Below are positions 51,757-63,950 of a stretch of 64,000 nt of DNA, in pieces. The position numbers were made by a program, and so were the translations under genes. This stretch comes from Nothophaeocryptopus gaeumannii (Eukaryota > Ascomycota > Dothideomycetes > Mycosphaerellales > Mycosphaerellaceae), in the NCBI GenBank assembly GCA_031771865.1, contig JASISA010000041.1:2480001-2544000 (forward strand), given 5' to 3'. The first letter of the stretch is position 1. The number at the start of each line of letters is the position of its first letter. The notes beneath the pieces are model-generated. The model was not told the DNA's origin, did no database searches, and saw nothing but the letters and a program-made list of their open reading frames with translations.

Positions 51757-54700
51757 TTTGGCCGATTCTCCCAATGGCTCAATACTTCGGTGTCTTCTCC
51801 GTCAGCTCCAACCTCCACGATGGCCAATGGCTCGATGTTGATTTGCTTGCCCGGTGCGTTGCTAGGTCCAGCACACCCGATCGAGATGGCAGAGGATACA
51901 CAGCAGGAGAATGCAGACAGTTGCCGGGTCGTCGTCGAACTTACCGTCAGCTGCAAAAGCGAGATTACCAGCCACTATACAGGATCGAATTGATTAGGGT
52001 TCCCGTTCTCACTCACCGCTGTGCCCATTGCAATGGTAAGCTGCGCTGGGCCCCCTCACTGGACAGCAGTTGAGTTCGATCCCACGGCCAGCGGAGCATG
52101 GGGGATCCTGAAATCATGACGTCCTTCAGCTTGACTGCCTCAGGGTTGAGGACAGCAGCAGACTGCGCAGATGTTCGGATGTCTCAGACGGTGTGCGAGT
52201 GTGTGATGAGGGCGAAGTGGCCGTTGTTACGCGATGTTCGTGTACTGAAACGACGTTCGCGAAGCGCGGAAGTGAGGGAATTGGAGGTCCCGTGACTTTG
52301 CTCACTTAATTTGTCTCGCGTAACTGCATTGCCGTGGGTTAACTACAGTATAATATGAGCCCGGCAATTCTTTGCTCGAGGATGGAGATCAATGCTTCTC
52401 GCTAGTACTGTTCCTGGCGATGGGGAAGGAAGTCGGGAGCAGTGAGACATGTTTTCATCAACAACAACAACAGCAACAACAACATCTCGATGGTCACCAT
52501 GTACTGTAGTGATGGCATGAGGGTCTTGTCTGTCCGGCACATTCCTCGTCGTCCGCATTGAGGACGTGCCGATCTGCTATATTTGGCAAGCAGTGTCTGG
52601 AAGGAGGTCGCGCGGGACTCACCGCTGCTTTCGACCTGCATAGTTCTATGTACCACCAGCCTGTCTCTGCAAATGTTACGGCTCTAATAAGCGCCATAGG
52701 CGACGGCGTTCGTGGAGCCTCTGGGGTCAGTGGCAAGGGCACTGCCGAAATGAAACGACGGGCATTCTCATCGACGTTGTTGCTGGCGAGGGCCGAAACG
52801 GCGACGGGCGAAGGTAGCTATACTCTACCAACCAGGCTGCTAGGAGACCTGATGAGACCTCGAGCACCACGACCACCCGCCAGGTTGCCAGCGCAGCATC
52901 AGCACCAGGAGATCGTCAGCTCCCGAAGCACACAGCATCGGTGGCAGCTTCGAGAATCGGGCCCCGCGCCGTGGAGAACTGCGACAGGTATTGTGCTATC
53001 AGGACTAGCGGCCGTCTGCTGTGCATCTCTTTCGGGACGCGCTGGGACGCTGGGATAATTGCAGTGGTGACTACTCCTGCGCGGCTTCGACACTGCAAAG
53101 TCTCTTCGTCTGCAATAATTCCGTGCATCTTTTGCCTTTGCACCGATCGAGCGCGCTGCGTTTTGACGTGCAGAGGGCAGAGCCGTCCAGCAAATGAGCG
53201 CATGCCACAAAGCTAGCGGGTTCATGCACCAGCTTCATTGCAATGCCTGCCGAAGCATGAGGGCCCACTGTGCTGATGAAGCTGATGAATGAGGTGATGG
53301 CACTGCTATGGTCGAGGTATGTATGGCATGCTTCGCTTTGCAGTGCAGCCCATTGCAGTCTCGCTTCCGGCCATGCCGAGTGGTCCATGCCCGCGCACAG
53401 TGCATGGCGAGCATGGCCTTCTCGTGCTTCGCGCTTTTCGTCTTGGCGGTCTCAGTGCCATCCCACCTCCTCCAGTGTGCCGGGCCATACAGCTTGGTAC
53501 TGCTCATAAAACACATTCAGCTTCAAAAGTGCGAACTCTGTTGCACAGCAGCTACTTGCGACAGCCTCCGAGTCAAGCAGGAACACCGTTGTTCGTGGCG
53601 AGCAGAACGATGTCTCGGAGAATATTGACTTCTGTCGTCGTTGGCCTGGTGGGACCCTCTTCACAAGCCCTGCCTTTTGCTTTGGCCGTCAATGGGCGGG
53701 AGTGGCTGCAGCGGCCGAAGCTCTTGACTTGACAACACATCAACCGCACCTGGTTGCATCAATCCTTCCAATTCCTCAGACAGCTCTCCCTCGGTTACCG
53801 CAGCATGTGTATTGCAGCACGAGCTTGTGGAATAGCTGTCGAGCCATCTGGCCCCCCCGTCTACAGCTTATTGATGTGAGGCCTCCTCGCACGCCCATAT
53901 CGCCATCGAGCCTGTCCAGACCGGATCGAATTGCGGTAAGGCCTTCATGTTGGAACACAGCAGAATCCTGCTTTTCTGCATTGATGCCGCCTGAGCAGCG
54001 GCTCACTGCATGGACGTCATGGCCTGAGTGATGGTTGTTGGTGCTTCATCGCTCTTAACGTGGTCGGGCAGTGCAGTAGTCCCCGTCTCTCGAGGCCTCT
54101 AGCGCTCGCGCACTGGCACTATCGCCTGCGTGGGAATCGTGTTCTGTGGAGCCCAACGCACTCCACTGCTGGCACAGGCCTGCTTCATTCTTTCCCGTGT
54201 CCACATCAGTAGTTCGGGCATGGAGTGGATGCACGACATAGTGCTCTGTTTTCTTCCTCCCCTCTCGCCGCTTGCTGCCTCGCCACTGGACCACCAGCTT
54301 ACGATTCCGCCGACCCCCGTGCATACCCAAGGCCCCGTCGCCCCCATTCCTGGCTGCTGCCCGTCTGCGACAGGTACCGACGCATTGACAGGCACATGAT
54401 CCTGGCTCTCGAAACTTCGCGCCTTCTGCGCCATGGTGTTTTGCTGTAGCCGGGGGCCATCTCGATCTGCGCCTAGATATTGTTGTTACCTGCGGAGCTC
54501 ATGCTCTCCGCGTCTCGATCATCAACATTCTCTGGCCGAAACGTGCGCCAACACATCAGTTATGGGGCCTGCTCCCGGGTAGCCTTTGAAGCAGCATTGC
54601 AGCTGTTCATCTCGTCTGCCATGCTCCCATCCTGCTGGGTTTCGTGGTGCCCGTCCTCCGTATAGCCTGATCCTGTTATCGGGTGTAGGTGTGGTGTGTG

Positions 54701-55077
54701 TGTGCCTCTCTATATCTCTTCAATTGTTTCATCATCATCGTCCGCAGCACCTGCAGGAGCAATATATACTCGCACAGCATCGTATTTCTTTCCTCGCCGA
54801 TTTGAATGCTTTCGGCCACTCACATAAAGGTCGTCCTTCTCTAATCTTTTCCCGTCAACGCCTTACCCTCACCGCATTCACCAATATTCGTCTACCGTGG
54901 CTCACGTTGGGCGTTCGACATTCTCGGATCTACGACTGTTGTGCAACCACAAAGGCGAACAGCAGAAAGACGCTTTAAGCACCTTGCCGCAACCGCCCAC
55001 TGGAAGTAGTCGATACTAGTCTATTACCAACCGCCACGCGGAAGCCGCATTGATCCTCATTGGAGCCAGCATACAAC
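51757..55077. other. gene-poor stretch, 3.3 kb
   Basis: I read both strands and found no frame with recognisable similarity or a convincing intron-exon chain. An imperfect CAA/AAC trinucleotide tract lies at about 52460-52483. The last about 400 bp before the dsRBD-like gene become pyrimidine-rich (CTTTCCTCGCCG, CTTCTCTAATCTTTTCCC), as in a long 5' leader, and include a TATA-like AATATATACTCG near 54760. It may be a large regulatory region, hold a lncRNA, or be decayed DNA. Confidence 0.4.
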
Positions 55078-55802
55078 ATGTTCTACACTATGTACTTGTC
55101 AAGTAAGTTGACGTGTGTGGTTCACACTCAGTCGAGAAAGAACTGCATATTGTGGCTTTCTGTCCCTTATGCTGGGCTTCGCGAATCAAGCAACTCCAAT
55201 TCGAACATCAGCCAACTAACATGTCCTTGTCTGTTATAGGCGTCTGTCAACGTCGCCAGTGGCCTTCTCCCCACTACGAACCTTACCACACCCGCTCGGG
55301 ACACTACTGTAAAGTCCGCGTCAACAATCGCGAATACTCCACCGAAGTCCCCTACGCCACCGAAGCCCTCGCCCGCGACGGCGCTGCCCAAAAAGCATAC
55401 ATGATTTGTCGGAATTTCTCTGTCAATGATGGTATGTTTCCTGGTCAGAGACCTGGACAGAGAAGTGCTGGGGGGAATATACAAGGTCTTCCCGTGGCGA
55501 TTGGGACAGGACGAAGGGGTGGAAGCGGGCCGAGAGGAGGGATGGGGTATCCGGAGGAAGATGGAGGTATGAGTTGTGGTAGTGGCGGGACGTCGAGTGG
55601 TGGGACGAGTCCGAGGAGTGATGGGAGTGGAGGGTTTGAAGGGCAGATGAGACAGGTTATGCAGCAGGTACCCAAACCTCCGAGGAGAGGGAAGATGGGT
55701 GGTAACGAGGGGGGTGACGCCTACATGTGTTATTGTCGAAGAGGGGCGGTGAGGGCTTATGGGAGGTGTGGATGGTGTTTGAGGGAGAATGGATGGGCGT
55801 GA
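55078..55802 (+). CDS. small dsRNA-binding-motif-like protein with Cys-rich tail
   Basis: Exons 55078..55102 and 55240..55802 (intron GTAAGT...TGTTATAG, 137 bp); 195 aa starting MFYTMYLSSVCQRRQ. The first exon encodes only eight whole codons. Residues about 12-65 (WPSPHYEPYHTRSGHYCKVRV, YSTEVPYATEALARDGAAQKAYM) have the strand-strand-helix pattern of a dsRBD: a GHYCKVRVNNREY core and the C-terminal ARDGAAQKAY helix. A Gly/Ser/Arg-rich linker resembling RGG regions follows, and the tail has CYCRRGAVRAYGRCGWC, a possible metal site. RNA binding is inferred. The gene sits after a 3.3-kb gene-poor stretch. Confidence 0.7.
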
Positions 55803-56461
55803 AACGATTGAAGGAGGCGATGATGTTGACGACTTGTTGAAGAGACAAGATGAGACGACGGGAAAGCATTTGTTATGATGCGTGAGGGTTTCAGCATTTT
55901 GGAGAGTCGTGCCGCGAGGCAGCATTTTACTACTACTACTACGACGTCGGCTTTGAACGTTAACGACCTAATGATGATACGACCGGTTCGATCGATCAAA
56001 CAATCGACTCCATTTAATCAAATTTCCTCGTACGTCTATCTACACTTGAGCTGGACATAATGCTGGATCAGACAGTACAGCAGACCAGTCATCGGAAAGG
56101 CATCTTCTACAATACGCTTGACAGTTGTACAGGCAGACTGTCGCTACGATCGCTGGGTGAGGGTTGTTGGGTTGGGGTTGGAAGGGAAGGGGTTTGTTAA
56201 TCCTCAGACAGACAAATTCCAGGACTTGATTTGCCTCCCTCACTGAATTTCGGCTTCATTATGACATTACGTCGTATTTCTGTGTCTTTGATGATCGAAG
56301 CATCCCGAGATAGCCCCGTCGAGCATCGCGATGGGCAGGCTCAACGAACTCTACCATGCTCTCTCGACTCGCTGTCAACTTCTCCTAAGGTGCGGTCAGG
56401 CCGTCCAATCACATTGAAACCGTTGACCAATGACGCTGCAACTCAGCCTGATCGCATGTTC
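55803..56461. other. convergent 3' spacer, 659 bp
   Basis: Ends of the dsRBD-like gene (plus) and the GH3 gene (minus). It contains a short ACT trinucleotide run near 55928. No gene is recognised. Confidence 0.4.
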
Positions 56462-59213
56462 TTAGACGCGTCGTGGTTGGTCCGTGCTCGCCGCGATTGG
56501 CGTAAACGACGACTTAGCAGCGATATCCCTAGAAGACAATCCAACCTCAACACCGATGCTTCCGGGGGCAATCGTCCATTGCTGGGCGTTCCTGCGGGAG
56601 ATGCGTTGTCAGTACAAAGGATCATCTCATTACGTTGAGCGAAGGGAGGAAAGCCACAGCCGCGGAAACGGGAAGGGAAGCAGGGATGGGGATACTTACA
56701 CGTCCCAGTAAGAAATATCACGTCTGGTAAGGTCGAATGTAACCTCTTTCGTCTCGCCAGGCTGAAGAGTGACTTTGTCGAAGCCACGGAGCTGTTTGAC
56801 AGGAGCTGTGTCTTCACCGGCTATCTGCTGAAGGTTGAGGTACAGCTGAGGGACAGTCGCACCAGCGATGGAGCCAGTGTTTGTGACGGAGGTCTTGACT
56901 TGGTAAAGTTTCTCCCATAGCGCTGGATTTCCACCAGGCACGATCTTCTCGTCCGCTGGAAGCGCGGCTATGTTGCCACTAGTGGTCTGCGAGATGCTGA
57001 CGTTGCCGACGCTGAACGTCGTGTAGGAGAGACCGAAACCGAATTCGTATTGGACGGAAATGTTGTAGTAGTCAAAGTGGCGGTAGTCGATGAGGAGGCG
57101 CTCCTTGAAGTCAGCTTGCCAAGCGTTCGGGTCCTCGGTTTCCAGGAGCTCGGTCGAGTTGACGATTGGCACGAAGTCGTAGTCGCTCTCTTCCTTGGCA
57201 ATGGTGTACGGGAGCTTTCCACTTGGGTTGACGTCTCCCCAGAGGATGTCTGCAATGCTGTTGCCGACTTCTTGGCCCGAGAGATGTGCAGTGAGAATTG
57301 CCGTGACGTTCGGGTGATCAGCAAAAGGCAGCACATTGAGACCAGCCGAGTGAGTGATCACAATAGTGTTCAAGCAATTAGCTGCGACAGCATTGACGAC
57401 AGCGGTGCCGTTCCAGTCAGGCAGGAGACTGGTGCGGTCATAGCCTTCAGAAGCCCACGTCTTGAGGAAGACAAGGCATACATCAGGATTAGTTGGTAGG
57501 ATGATGCCATCGAACACATCGTCTTCCGCCACCTGAGTGTTGTTCAGAACATACTGAACCAGTGCATCTCCTCCAGCTCGCGCCTTGATAGCCTCAAGAG
57601 GCGAGACGACATACGTCAGGCGGCCAGTGCCAGATCCACCTGCGACGGGAAGAACGCCATACTCGAAGCCCTTAATTGAAGGCGGGGCGGGGAAGTAGAG
57701 ACCATTGGTGATCTCACCAGCATCATTACCGAAGACAGCAATGTTCTTCTGGTCCTTTAGTGGAAGGATGTTATTGGTGTTCTTGAGGAGTACAGTACCA
57801 GCGGCGCCAATCTCTCGAATGAGCTTGGCGTGATTGTCACGCACATCGACCACTTCATCACCGTAGGTGAAATTGTAGCGGTATGTGCCAGGCAGCCATT
57901 GTAGGTTCGTTGGAGGAGTGGATGGGTCGATTGCTGGGAACTTGTCTTGGCCGAGGTGGAAGTAAGGCGTCAAGATTCGGTGAGCAGCGTCGTTGAGACG
58001 GCTGATGTCGAGGCTGCCATTATTGACGGCCAGTGTGACGTTGGCACCCCAGATTGAAGCGATGCCACCCGGCATGCTCATATCCAAGCCCGCATCTGCT
58101 GCGTGGTATCCAGCGTGAGTTGCTTCCCAGTCAGATACTACCTAGCCCTCGAATCCGAGCTCATGCTTGAGCACCCCATTGAGGAGCTTGCTGTTTTGAC
58201 ATCCATATGAACCATTGATCCTGTTGTACGAGCACATGATTGAGGCGACTCCACTCTTGACAGCATCTTGAAATGGCCATAGGTAGAGCTCGTGAAGCGT
58301 ACGGTCGTCAATGTTCGCGGAGATGGATTCGATCTTATGGTTGTGAGGACTGATCTTAGGGTTACGACGAGTTTCTTGCTCGTTCCCAATATAGTCTGCA
58401 TGCCAGCATCAGCAAGGGCGTGAGATCTTATCTGTTACCAAGACTTACGCTTGGCACAAGCTTGTACGCCAACGTCTTGGACTCCTTTGATCGTTTCTTG
58501 CATGAATATGCCGGTCAGGTAAGGATCCGGAGAGAAGCCTGCACGTTTTGTGAGATCTCTAATACGTCCTTACTACCCGTTGAAGCCACGTACCTCCCCA
58601 GTTCCTACCACCAAGTCCAGCTCGTCCAAGCGGGCCAGACACCGGCCCAAGCATTACATGAGAGCCCTTGCCCTTGTGCTCGTCACCAATCTGCTGTCCT
58701 CGGAGGTATGCAAGACTTCTGTCCCAAGCAGCTGCGACCTAGAAGCGAGCATTGTAAGCCCATGTCTTCCTTGTGGCCTCTACTCTCCTACGCGCTTACT
58801 GTCAAACCGGCAGGGAAGACGGAAGCATATGTGGCTTGGCGAATAGCCAATGGACCGTCTTGCAAGCAGAGGCCGCTGAAGTTTCGGCGCGGAATGGGGG
58901 CAATGTCGCCAACGCAAGGTCCCTCGGTTCCTGTGACCAGATGCGCCTTCTCGTCTGTCGTGAGTTGCGATACAAAAGCCTTAGCCTTTTCAAGCGCGGC
59001 CTCCCATCCTACAGCCGTGGTGTTCGCTGATGTCTACGGTTAGCTGCGGATTCGCCGTGGGTGTCTGAATTACTCACGGGATGGATAGACCGGAGGGCTT
59101 GTGGTGTAATCCTCATGGTTCCAAGCCGGGCCGACATCTGTCTGTCCACTGACTGCAGCAATGGACGCCAGGACAGTAGCTGCTACGCGCAGCTTTCCGT
59201 TTGATCGAGTCAT
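56462..59213 (-). pseudogene. GH3 beta-glucosidase gene interrupted by one in-frame TAG
   Basis: Transcribed exons 59213..59078, 59008..58800, 58738..58594, 58538..58449, 58395..56700 and 56591..56462; introns 69, 61, 55, 53 and 108 bp, all in phase. The chain is 802 codons with one internal TAG at 58144..58142 (codon 278). It begins with a signal peptide (MTRSNGKLRVAATVLASIAAVSG). GH3 landmarks: LCLQDGPLAIR, VMLGPVSGPLGRAGLGGRNW, KHYIGNEQE, SIMCSYNRING, then LGFEG-stop-VVSDWEATH with the nucleophile Asp at codon 282, GTVLLKNTNNILPL, the (alpha/beta)6 sandwich and a fibronectin-III-like end. The stop replaces the aromatic residue normally between G and V. Everything else looks intact, so this is a very young pseudogene, a readthrough gene, or a sequence error. 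Confidence 0.85.
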
Positions 59214-61423
59214 CCTGAACCGATTCCTCACAGTTTGGAGTAAGCAGAGGTCGCGATACTCCCTCAATGGGTGGCGTCCATCCTAAGTATGCCATCACTG
59301 GCTCTTGTCGGTCTCCAGTATTCCTCCTCAGTGACATTGCAGGCATTCCAACTATCCACTCTCCGATCACACGATGGACCCATGCAACCAACGACTCTCC
59401 AGTCCTATACCGCGCTTGCCATCCCAATGACCACATTCTTGAATAATTTCATGAACCTTCAGGGAAGCTAACCCGGGACTATGGAGGTCACCTGCACAGT
59501 GCCTGCCGGTCATGTACGACTTACGGTAACCATTCTCGCGAGTTGCTTGGCGGTGGCATCGACAACCGAGTGCCCTCACATTCCTAGTTGAGACGGGAGT
59601 GGTAGGGCACGCGTGTTTTTCTCCGTGAAGTGTAGGAGCCTCTTTGGACTTCGTGGTCCTTTCCTTTGATAGTACGCCATGCCTACGATTTGAAGCCTCG
59701 TGTTGTACGCCTGATGTTCCAGGGAGTTCCCAGAACCACTCCAAAAAGCTTTGGGGAAAAGTTTAGATCTGTGCAACTAGCTGCTGGCATCTTAGAGAAG
59801 TTTCCCCACTTGAGCCGCATGTTCTCTCCAACACCTCTCCTCACTCCACACTCACATGGCCGGGGCCGAAGATGTGCCTTGTGGCAACTGTCGCGGGTCG
59901 GTACTCGGTAGAAAGTCGCCCGTCGCACAAGTTTCGATGCTCGAGCTGCCTTCTTTGCGAAAACCGAAGTGCCGGTTTATTACCCAGCCACCATGAATGA
60001 CTTCTAGTGAGATGGCCTAGTGAAACTCAAATGTGATTAAACCCCTTCGAAAGTGTATGTCAAAAGTATTAATTAAATACTAATCGCATGCATCGTGAAG
60101 ACGCTCGGCATCGTTTGAGGTCCTCGTTACGAGCATGAAGTCCGTTCAGTAGGCTCTTTTGTCGTTCTGTGGTCATTGTTCGCGCTCCGTTCATCTCTGG
60201 CAGCCGGGTCGGTTTTCCTGACCGAGGTGTTTCCCCCGTTCGACATGCTTGCAATTGCCATGCTGAGCGATATTGATGGCTGCCAAGGCGTGCTGGGTGG
60301 GTGTCATGGACTCCAGCGTAGCATGCATGTCGCGAGATGGCCAGGGAACGAGCATCATGGTGGATGGTTCACGAGTGAGTGTTATCGGCGACATGACATC
60401 GAAGACGGAGACATGAAGTCAAACCAAGCCAAGCCGGCTCGGGCCATCACTCCAAGCCTGAGACATAACAGTGGGAATGGATTGCTCTTGGCCCTTCCCT
60501 TCCTCCTCCCACTCCACTTGGGCTCCATACCTTCTGCCTCTTCCAGTCCCACTTTGTATGGCATCGCAAACGCTCGTCGAGAACCCAGAATCTCATCGCA
60601 CATGACCCATTGCCCTTCACGGGAACGCTGCGATGGAGATATGAGTTCCAGACGCAAGCGCACCTCCATGGCAGGAGGGGGCCGTGCAATTCTCGTGCCC
60701 ACGACGATGAAAGACGTTCGACGATGAAGGACGTTACAGGAGGTCGAACCGCAGCTAACAGATGGTACTACATGGCAGTTTAGGGCATTGAGCCCGGCGC
60801 GAACGCGAGAGACGTGAATAGAGCGAAGCTGTGTTGCAAGCCGACGAAGAGCAAGGTTCAGACGCGCATACCGCAACCACAGACCACCGCTCTCCAGATC
60901 CGTTACCCGCACCACTCGGCCTTAGTCAGAAGCTGACCCTGCGACCTCTGATCGCAAGATTCTCCATATGAAGACTGAGGCTAGAGCACAAGACCCTATT
61001 GCACTGAGGCTGTGAAAGGATTTGGTATAGTCATACCGTCGAAGATGGCAAGCACAGCTTATGCCTTATACAGCGAGAATGACCGACCTCAGAAGCTCGA
61101 ATACTTTCTGACCATTCAGCTGGCAACCCTAGGTCCCCTACAAGCCGGGACGGAAAGTCTGCAGAAAGTGCAGACATGATCCGTTTGTTCTGAAGGACGG
61201 CGCTTACCAGTAGCGTCAGGCACGCACCTGCCGAGCTGAATGGGGCTCACAGCACCTCTCTCTCAGAACGGTAAGCTGAACAACTTATCAAGCAGGGCTT
61301 TCATTGCTCGCTTCTAGAGTACGTCTTCCGATATTCACTCTTCTACTTAATACTGCGCCGCAAGGCTGTCGAAATTGTACAGCTATCTAGATTATCGCTG
61401 AACCAAGAGCAATTGCATTGACA
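59214..61423. other. intergenic, 2.2 kb
   Basis: Upstream regions of the GH3 gene and the acyltransferase. I read both strands and saw only unsupported short frames; no repeat or RNA gene is recognised. Confidence 0.35.
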
Positions 61424-62863
61424 ATGGCAAAGAGCATCTTCATCACCGGGCCAGACCCTACACTCAAGCTACAATACAGCGATGTCTGGTTACCGGGTCT
61501 GTACTCTCGCCGCGTTATGGTGTTCGAGCTTCCGACCGGCTCAAGCCATGACAAGGTTGTAGATGTCTTTCAGAGAGCACTCAAGGCAATAGTGCAAGGT
61601 GTACCAGAGCTAGGAGCTACATCCGTGGTTGTACCCAACACCGCACCTCACGACAAGTCTAAGCCATGGAGAGCCTTGGCAAAAGGAGATGGTATCGAGC
61701 TTGTTATCAAAGACCTGACCGACTCATTCCCAAGCTACAAGAAGATGGAAGCTGCCGGATTCCCATTATCAATGTTCAAGGATAGTGAACTCATGCCAAT
61801 CCCGCAACCGATCATGCCAGAGCCTCAACCACAAGCCAAATTCCAACTGAGCTGGATTGATGGTGGCGTGCTTTTGAGCGTCTGCATTTACCATCACCTG
61901 ACAGACGGAAACGGGATGAACGCTATCACGAAAGCTTTGGGCGAGGAAGTTACAAAGGCAGCAAAAACCTCCGGCGACTTACCTCCTTGCGTACTGGACA
62001 CCGACCGAACCCCCATGATCAACCTCAATGGCAGCATGACCGACTTGAAAGACCACCCAGCCCACGAAATCAACCCCGGCATCTTCATGCCACACTTAGC
62101 AGATAAGGCTCCTCCCAACGAAGAATCTCCACCAGAAGTAAAAGGCGAAGAACCTGCCCCTCCTCCAGGATTCGCCCCTCTCTACTATCACTTGACCAAC
62201 GAATCCGCCCAAGCCCTCAAGGACTACTGTTCCCGCGACATCCCCGTCTCCACCCACGATGCCATCTCCGCTAACCTCTGGCGCAATTTAACGCAATCTC
62301 GTGTTAAAACGGGTGAACTGAAGGATATGGACCAGATATCTACTTTTACTGTCCCTCACAATGCCCGCAAATATATCGGTCTGCCTAAGACGTGGGTGGG
62401 AAATTGTGTCTACTTCGTCCTTGCGCAAGAGAAAGTCTCCGAGATTATCAAACCAGATTCTCTCCCTTCCCTCGCAGCCAAGATCCGCACCGCCCTAAAC
62501 GTCGTCGATCGCGAACACGTCGAAGGTATAATGACCCTCCGTCGAAAAGACCCTTACTCGCTTTCCTGGTGGCCGATCATGGTGGCGCACGAACCGCAAG
62601 TCGTCGGTATCACATCTTTCTACCAGTCGGAATTGATGGGACAGGACTGGGGTGAGGCGTTGGGAGAGTGTAAGCATTTCACTAGTACGGATATTGGGGC
62701 TTTGGGGAGTATGTTTCAGAGGGCGCATTTTATGGGGCCGAAGTTGGGTGGGGGGAGGAGTTGCGATGTGCATGTTGGATTGTTGAAAGGGGAGGTGGAG
62801 TATTTCAAGGGAGATTCTGTGTGGAGTAAATACTTCAAGTTCAGGGAGGCGACGGGTGTATAG
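61424..62863 (+). CDS. HxxxD-type acyltransferase (BAHD-like / trichothecene 3-O-acetyltransferase family)
   Basis: Single exon, 479 aa from the ATG at 61424. The catalytic HxxxD is His157-Asp161 in YHHLTDGNGM, preceded by the usual strand LSWIDGGVLLSVCIYHH. The second half contains ISANLWRNLTQSR and a WVGNCVYF segment at the position of the structural second motif; the DFGWG motif of plant BAHD enzymes is not seen but a GQDWGEALG is present. Such enzymes transfer acyl groups from CoA to alcohols or amines, often on secondary metabolites. The acceptor is unknown and no biosynthetic cluster is visible within the window. Confidence 0.82.
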   Translation: MAKSIFITGPDPTLKLQYSDVWLPGLYSRRVMVFELPTGSSHDKVVDVFQRALKAIVQGVPELGATSVVVPNTAPHDKSKPWRALAKGDGIELVIKDLTDSFPSYKKMEAAGFPLSMFKDSELMPIPQPIMPEPQPQAKFQLSWIDGGVLLSVCIYHHLTDGNGMNAITKALGEEVTKAAKTSGDLPPCVLDTDRTPMINLNGSMTDLKDHPAHEINPGIFMPHLADKAPPNEESPPEVKGEEPAPPPGFAPLYYHLTNESAQALKDYCSRDIPVSTHDAISANLWRNLTQSRVKTGELKDMDQISTFTVPHNARKYIGLPKTWVGNCVYFVLAQEKVSEIIKPDSLPSLAAKIRTALNVVDREHVEGIMTLRRKDPYSLSWWPIMVAHEPQVVGITSFYQSELMGQDWGEALGECKHFTSTDIGALGSMFQRAHFMGPKLGGGRSCDVHVGLLKGEVEYFKGDSVWSKYFKFREATGV

Positions 62864-63950
62864 AGAAAGGGAAGGAGGTGTCGGGTGTGTGTTTTCCTAT
62901 CCAATTCCGGGAATCAAGCGGTGGTGTTGAAGAACAAAGACATGCTCTATCCAGACTTTGCCAGATAGTCAGTCGACGATCTAGTCAGCCAGACAAACAT
63001 AGACATGGGGAAACGATACACAGGCATCTTCACGCTCTCGCAGACTTGGCAAAGACTACCTAAATCCCATTTCCATCTACTTCCCGCCTTCCACAACCAT
63101 GTCCCCTTAAAGAGTCTTCAGGATTACGAAAGCTGAGAAGGAACCTGGGTACTTAATAAATATTGGTGGGATCGGGTCACGAGAAGTGCGGATAAGGCGA
63201 AGAAGAAGTATGTCTTGGAGGAATGGGGATGCTTTGGGGGAGGAGAGGGTGAAGAATAGGAAGAGAAAGAGACAGAGACAGAAGAAATGGATCTGAGGCA
63301 TGAGCGAAGTGACAACATCTTGCCTTTTCATTCCATTCTGCGTACAGACGTTGAAAAGAGCTAGGTATCGCGTATCTCGCATCATTCACCCATCATGCAT
63401 TCATATCAAACTCTTCAATTCGACGCCATCTCATACTCAGTCAGAGGAGACTTTCTTGCCCCCTTGTTTTTTCGTGACGCCGTATGATAGAATGCAGAGC
63501 CTCGACAGGCATTGGCACCGTTTCCACGTTTTCATGCAAAAGAGGCTATTTACAGCCCTCCAGTCTGTTGCAACTCCCGCCAAAAAAGCTCAAGATAAAG
63601 TATCCAAGTAGATCAGTTGGCGTAGTGCGCGTATGTATATATCATCATCAATCGCTTCTAGTCCGTCGCGTCGTGACAAGTTATTTCCAAAGGCGGCACT
63701 CGCAGTGAATGGTATCATCATCACGACAAAACTCCGTCACATCAACACCCATAAAATGCAAATTCGTACAAAGTAGTCGTAAAGGGCTTCATCGATGAGC
63801 ATTCTGGCTCCAGAGCTGAAGAAGCGGAAAAGGAAACATAAGAAAACTGTTGCTTTTCGTCCCGTTTCGTTGATTGATTCGGCCGTGAAAGACTCGTCCG
63901 GCGTTGGCGGACGTAGTCGTCGTGTTCATTCATCATCATGATGTTCGGGC
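62864..63950. other. intergenic, 1.09 kb
   Basis: 3' flanks of the acyltransferase and of a possible gene entering from the right. No recognisable feature. Confidence 0.35.

Noticed and set aside
52035..52095. tRNA-like GTTCGATCC near 52075
   Set aside because: A B-box-like string is present but there is no A-box or cloverleaf-forming arms around it.
52558..53058. Plus-strand 166-residue frame in the gene-poor stretch
   Set aside because: No recognisable domain, no splice-linked partner exon, and comparable frames occur on the other strand.
59666..60915. Several frames of 60-180 residues upstream of the acyltransferase
   Set aside because: Overlapping frames on both strands with random-looking composition; none carries a family signature.
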